Positions 59,018-64,000 of a DNA stretch of 64,000 bases are shown one piece after another. Positions within the stretch are counted from its first letter, which is position 1, and each line of letters begins with the position of its first letter. The DNA is from Lepidonotus clava (taxonomy: Eukaryota; Annelida; Polychaeta; Phyllodocida; Polynoidae): positions 14,418,788-14,482,787 of the forward strand of contig OW387136.1 of assembly GCA_936440205.1 (NCBI GenBank), written 5' to 3'. A program made the translations under genes and the position numbers. The notes below the pieces were generated by a model. That model searched no databases, was not told the DNA's origin, and saw only the letters and a program-made list of their open reading frames with translations.

Positions 59018-62000
59018 ATGGCAGCCGACAGCAAGGTAAGACAAATCTTAAATAATTTTATTCCAATTTCTACTATATCGTTACATAAACAGTATGTATA
59101 CTTGTCGAATATTAATAGGTTACCTATCAGAGTATATTTTTCCAGTGCTTGATGTAAGAGATATACATTATATCTGAATTCATTTTAAGTTTATGCGCAA
59201 GTGGGTGCCCCATCGGTCACACCTCTTTCCTTGCCGTCAACAAGTTCAGTTGAGAGGTTTGACCAGTCAGAGTAGTGTGACCGTATTCGTAATCAACTCC
59301 CGTACCTATGGCTGACTCAGAACTCTCAGGTCATACATACGCGATAAGAAACTAGACCGAATTTAGAGAGGCCACATTTACTGGGTTAAGAAGATGGAGA
59401 ACAAACAGCATTCTGTCAGTGACAAGGAAAAGTTAGACTAAATTTGATATGTTGACTAGACTACTACACCTACTACTAGAGGTTTCATTTTTGGATTACC
59501 TGTAATAATTCACCGCTATGCCGTATGGAAATTATCAGGTAACCTCTTTTAATTTATCATACCTTTCCATATCGGTTAAAGTAAGGACTACACTGTATTG
59601 ACATGACTGCTGAGTGCTACACTATCGGGCTTAATAATAGATCTACTTCCACAATATTAGTCCGAGACTAGCTCTGACTGTCGGTCGTTCCCACTGTAGT
59701 GGGAACGTACAGACAGGGCCTCTCGGTCTACCACAATATATGAATAGAAACTGAAAGATTGTCTGTGTTTTAACTGAGTATTACAAATACTACTATCATA
59801 ACAACAGTGAACAACTTCCTATACAAAGAAAATTCCTTATGTAGACTCAACTTCATACTCAAGAATATTACCTATTGCATTTTCCCCCCTTTATTTTGTT
59901 AAATTACTATGTAGTGCACTGTATTTTGGTGTCAACACATTTCTGTTTGACCAAGTTGTAGTATGTAGGCCTAAGAGCCAATGCCCACGTAGCTCTATCT
60001 TATCAAAGCCATGTATTGTCTCTGCAACATTGTGCAATAAAGAAAATATATAAAGTATCTTATAAAGTCAGCGAATTATCAGCAAATGTTCTGTAGGTTC
60101 TGCCTACTTGGTACTTGAGTTAGACTAGTATCAAACTATATAATAGTATAATACTAACTACACATGTATGTGGATGGAGAATGTAAACCTCATAATTTTT
60201 GTTAATATTACTATCATTTATGATTAGAACATCATCTGCTTGTCCCAGGCTACCCCAAGAGTATCCCTGATTTCTGAATGCCACGGCCCCTTACAGTACA
60301 CTGTCAGTGGTTCAATGCAAAATTGTAGTCCACTTTTGTAGGGATTGAGATAATCATGGGGCCGCGGACATAAGACTCCTTAAGGGAATCAAGGCCTCTT
60401 AAATCTCGGCTAAACTGCCTCCCCCCCCCCCCCCCCCAAAAAAAAAAAAAAAAAAAAAAAGAAATGACAGAGAAATCCTCTCCCCTCTTCTTTCTAAACA
60501 CACATTTTGTTATATCTAGCGAGAACTGGACCAATAAATGCAGTTATAACTGCCTGATATAACTCATAAGTTATGTAATCTATCTTTGTAAACAGACAAT
60601 CATTGCATTGTTTTTGTAAAAAGCAACAACAAAAATTCTTTCAGTCCTTTGTTCTTTGAATGATTTTTACTTCCTGACAAAATTCGTTTTATGAATGCAG
60701 AGCTGCGCTATTATTACATTCGTAGCCAAATAAGTGTGTAATGAACGTATTAACGTCATAATATTTGCCATTTCGGGTGAACTTTAAGCTTTTGATATTT
60801 CCTGGATCAGCACAGTTTACAGTGTGTTGTATGACTTTTGAATTTTTATTTTTTTTCTTCTATTTTTTGCCCTTTTCGCAGTAGCATCTCACATGAACTC
60901 TCAAGCCACGTATTCCATCCTGACTGTGGAATTTAAGAATGTTGCTTACCCTCCGCAATTGTTTCAGATTTTGTTCGAAAAAGAAGGAGTATTCATTCAC
61001 ACAACTGTTGCGAGCGCAGACGAAGATGCTTTGGTAGCAGGGAAAATATATCTATTTGAAAAGGTATGTTTATTTTCATTGAGAATTGAATTAAACCAGT
61101 ACAGACGTTTTCTGATATATCTGTTAAACTGATACTTTGCTGTAAATTTTTGTTGAGTGATTAACAATTTCTGCTTTGGTTAGAGAGTAAAAGAAAATCT
61201 TATCTAAGTTTTTACATTAAGTAAATATTGCTTTCCACCCTTTATACAATGGTCATAGCCTGAGGGTGTCTTCGTGGAGTGGAAACCTGCGGACGATGGA
61301 TTAGATGTCAAATCAACAACTTCAGAGAATGAATGGGCAGTCGTGGACACGGTTGCCTACAATAAGAATGACAAGAATGAAGGTATGTTTAGAAATATAC
61401 ACTATCAAAAATAATCCAAGCATTTTCCTCTTTTAAGACTTTGTAACGTCTGTTATCAAGAGTATAATTTATTGCATCTGTTCAAGTTGAATGGCTTTAT
61501 GCTTCAGTTTAAGTATAATGGAGAATGGATTGATATTTCCCAGGAAAAAAAATGTTAATGATCGAAAATAACAATCAGCAAGAGGCGGATTTGTAGATCT
61601 GTGTTGCCATGCACTACCACACTTAACTTAATGGATTAATTCCAGGAAAATACCATATGGTCTCACTCCGTTCAAAAATTAAAAAAAAAAAAAAAAAAAT
61701 AACAATCAGGTCAGCCAGGATCCATCCCGACCCCATTAAACATTTGATATAATAAATTCCTCTCAGTCTGAAAAGGGCCTATAAGGAACCGAAATTGATT
61801 AACCTTTAACGTTAGCTCAGATATAAAGAAACATTTTCCCCTGTCCTCCCCAGGAGCGGTGGCCATGAGCAAGTCACCCAAGCCGAAGTCGACCCCTCAC
61901 AAGTACGTGGTGAACTTTGAGCTGAACGATCTGAAGAGTTTCAAGCGGTCCAAGCCCAACCTGGGCTGGTCATACCTCATCTTCATCCTAAAGTGTGGCA

Positions 62001-64000
62001 CCACCTGCCCCGCGCTCCACTTCCACCAGGGCGGCACCAAGGCATTCATGAAAGAGATGGAGAGATACCTTAACATCAAAAGGTAGTGTTTTTACCCGTT
62101 TTGCTTCAGAAATCGAACGATTTTAACTGTTTTTCCTCTGAATTTGAATAACCATACACAAGGCCAGAAAGTCGGATTTTTTCTTCAAATTCCCATGTAA
62201 TACCATAATAGTTCCCCCAGCTCTATGAAGAAAATTTTTGAAATGCACAACATTCACTGATACTTGAGCCTTCCATTTAGTGTGTGCGCGCGCACATCCT
62301 CCTAACACCGTTGGTGCGTATGTACTTAATGCAAGTACTAAGTCAGTTGTATCACTCGAATCTATTTTAAAATCTTACAGGTCTCCGGCAGATGGATGCC
62401 TGTATCTGGTACGGGAACACGACCCTACTGCTCTCTCACGGTCTTTTGACGAACTACAACTCTTTGAGGAACAAGCCAATGATATCCTGACGGTAACTCT
62501 TCATTTCCCTTTATTTCACCTTATTTCCTTTTCTCATATACCCACATCAAAGTTTATGAAAACCCCATGGTGCTGAGGGAAGTTCTCACAATTCTGGGTA
62601 AGGCTATGGTCCCATCCTCCAGGCGTTTATTTTCCTGGCTTCTCAATATTTACCCATGTTTTCAACAGGGCTAATCCGTAAGGTCTCAAAAAGGAGAAGT
62701 TACAGACTCCTTGTCTTCTATGATAGATAAAGTATTATCCACCCCCTTTTCCTTTTGTAAGACGAGAAACTGGTACTTGCCTATTTACTACTGAATTCGG
62801 AAATTTTTCAATTTAACTTTTTTTTAAATTTGGATACTATGTGTCGGCTGCCATCCACTAGTCGACGTATCACAACATAGGAATTGTCATATTCTAGCTT
62901 CTATACTTTATTTACAGCCACTCATATAAAGGGATGAAGATTTTTCTCTTTTTTTCATCAATCTTTGGTGTTAAAAACGGGTTTAAAGTTATTTTTAATA
63001 GACTAGAATTAGACCAGTACCCATGTTTTTTTCATTATGCAGCACTGAGGACATACATTTTGTAATGAAATTAATGTACGCCCTAAAATGCGCAGCTCAA
63101 ATCAAACAAAAAACTACCAGTTTCTCTCATTTCCCTGTACTGTGTTGCATGGGGGTTGCTGTCTAAACCCGCGTGCTACCGATTTTAAATGGTGTTTTTT
63201 GTTTGTAGAAACCTGGATTCTTTGCTAAGGTAGGTGGGCGGTGTGTCTCCGGATGAATCTGTCTGCTCTCTCTATATTAACAATGCTTCCTCCCAGGCCT
63301 AACAGTCTCCGCACACCTCAGACCCTAGTCATTTCAGTCCTTTTCTCTCCTTGAATGATTGGATTGGTTTTACACATTCCTATGTTCAAATAAACAGAAA
63401 TTGAATCATGATTTATACATTCAGTTACACATTAGTATGATGGCTGCCGGTTTGTATTCTGAGAGTTTGAGAGATTAAAAATGTTTCGTATTTCGTTTTT
63501 GAAGCTTGCGATGTTTTGTGTATACTTATTTTTTGTTCAAACAAACAACAACAAATTGCTTCTTTTATTTTTTAATGATATGCATGTGAATGTAACTTCA
63601 CAATTGCATCATAACTACATATTTAGGGTCTTAAGTATGATATTGCCACCCGCGTATTAAAAAAGTTAAAACATGAGAATACATTTAAATTTCAAGGCAA
63701 CCAATTCGCATAGTAAAATGTTGATAAATAAAACAAGATTACAAAAAACTTACATTTCACAGCTGCACCGTACCAATTAGTGAGCACCTTATTTTTTAAT
63801 CCGAACCCCTTTGACATGACTAGGGTCTATCTAATGTTTGTTGAAGTGGCTAGGGTCCGGGTGATATGGAACTGTACTAACCTATCTGTCCACAGTGTCA
63901 GACTGGTTAACTGGATTGAAATATGAAAAGGAGGAAAATGAGAACCAAAACTAAGCCCGGAGAAATCTGAAGACGCAATATAAAAAATCTAGTATCAATG
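59018..64000 (+). CDS. TBC1D15: TBC1D15, Rab GTPase-activating protein (5' part, runs off the right edge)
   Basis: The first part of a TBC1D15/17-type Rab GAP, a cytosolic protein that acts on Rab7 and related Rabs and at mitochondria. Exons: 59018-59035 (MAADSK), 60968-61063, 61259-61382, 61854-62082, 62381-62492, and perhaps a 21-base micro-exon 63209-63229. Phases agree at every joint. The N-terminus K-ILFEKEGVFIH matches the human GKIIYEQEGVYIH start, which decides the start; an in-frame ATG at 60893 would be wrong because the sequence before 60968 is intronic. Next come VEWKPADDGLD, ENEWAVVDTV, the LNDLKSFKRSK and LGWSYLIFILK stretches and LHFHQGGTK, all landmarks of the N-terminal Rab-binding domain (DUF3548). 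The catalytic TBC domain lies beyond the window. About 193-200 residues are visible. Confidence 0.95.
59662..59726. other. Imperfect 65-base hairpin in TBC1D15 intron 1
   Basis: CCGAGA at the left pairs with TCTCGG at the right, and CGTTCCCACT pairs with AGTGGGAACG at the apex; the middle pairs through CTGACTGTC with GACAG. The size resembles a microRNA precursor, but the two-base apex gap is very small and no conservation is known, so a decayed palindromic repeat is equally likely. Confidence 0.4.
60421..60460. repeat. Adjacent poly-C and poly-A runs
   Basis: About 17 or more C residues are followed directly by about 23 A residues. It lies in TBC1D15 intron 1. Such a joint run is prone to length error in assembly. 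Confidence 0.9.
61630..61699 (+). repeat. Dispersed repeat with A tail, copy B
   Basis: AATGGATTAATTCCAGGAAAATACCAT, then CTCACTCCGTTC, then about 18 A residues. It matches the minus strand of 39650-39703. The A tail suggests retroposition. It lies in TBC1D15 intron 3. Confidence 0.6.
63209..63229 (+). CDS. TBC1D15: Candidate 21-base micro-exon of TBC1D15 (KPGFFAK)
   Basis: A TTTGTTTGTAG acceptor precedes AAACCTGGATTCTTTGCTAAG and a GTAGGT donor follows. The phase is 0 at both ends, so it can be included or skipped without changing the frame after exon 62381-62492. No counterpart in human TBC1D15 is known to me. Could be an alternative micro-exon or chance splice-like sites. Confidence 0.35.
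63230..64000 (+). other. TBC1D15 intron at the right edge
   Basis: AT-rich intron sequence with no further exon recognised. The next expected exon would encode the segment leading into the KDPYTATxxGFSKVTN motif of TBC1D15, and it was not found before the edge. Confidence 0.55.

Noticed and set aside
60893-60967. TBC1D15 starting at the ATG at 60893
   Set aside because: The segment before 60968 is a pyrimidine-rich intron end with a clean CAG acceptor. Joining MAADSK (59018-59035) to 60968 is in phase and matches the human N-terminus.

Overview
This is a window of animal (metazoan) nuclear DNA: AT-rich, with spliced genes whose introns are mostly 0.3-4 kb and hold many short non-autonomous transposons. 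The gene content (AEBP2, RAB21, TBC1D15), the absence of vertebrate-type repeats, and a short-LTR Ty3/Gypsy element of the Mag/Steamer-like kind primed by tRNA-Leu point to a marine invertebrate. A mollusc or other lophotrochozoan is my best guess. The species cannot be fixed from the sequence alone.

Layout, left to right. (1) 1-5.4 kb: no gene seen; a degenerate 277-bp repeat and a TTAA-flanked MITE. (2) 5.4-7.7 kb, + strand: an intronless 756-residue protein of unknown family, with a compact basic C-terminal module that faintly recalls a Tudor-knot/chromo-barrel fold. (3) 15.35-22.3 kb, - strand: three exons of AEBP2, the zinc-finger cofactor of Polycomb complex PRC2. Exon phases fit exactly; the last exon(s) were not found. 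(4) 22.8-27.7 kb: a whole-looking, very young LTR retrotransposon about 0.5 kb upstream of the AEBP2 start, in the same orientation. (5) 28.2-30.6 kb: a 388-bp satellite array containing an internal inverted block and a dimeric higher-order repeat, followed by a candidate 1.1-kb terminal-inverted-repeat element. (6) 33-34.6 kb: two CAG...CTG MITEs and a 128-bp minisatellite. (7) 35.8-48.7 kb, + strand: a 20-exon gene for a roughly 1,009-residue membrane protein with many hydrophobic segments, family not recognised. One intron carries two decayed tandem copies of an exon's start. (8) 54.3-58.6 kb, - strand: a complete six-exon RAB21. (9) 59.0 kb to the right edge, + strand: the 5' part of TBC1D15, a Rab GTPase-activating protein.

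RAB21 and TBC1D15 are head to head across about 0.4 kb that holds two CREs and a TCTCGCGAGA element, so a shared bidirectional promoter is likely. The two genes are also close neighbours in human (12q21.1), so this is a conserved pairing of a Rab with a TBC-domain Rab GAP.

The accessory DNA is unusually legible. At least five small elements end in CAG...CTG and carry 5-6-bp target duplications, and at least two more MITE families are present. Most sit in introns. I found no CRISPR array, operon, tRNA or rRNA gene.
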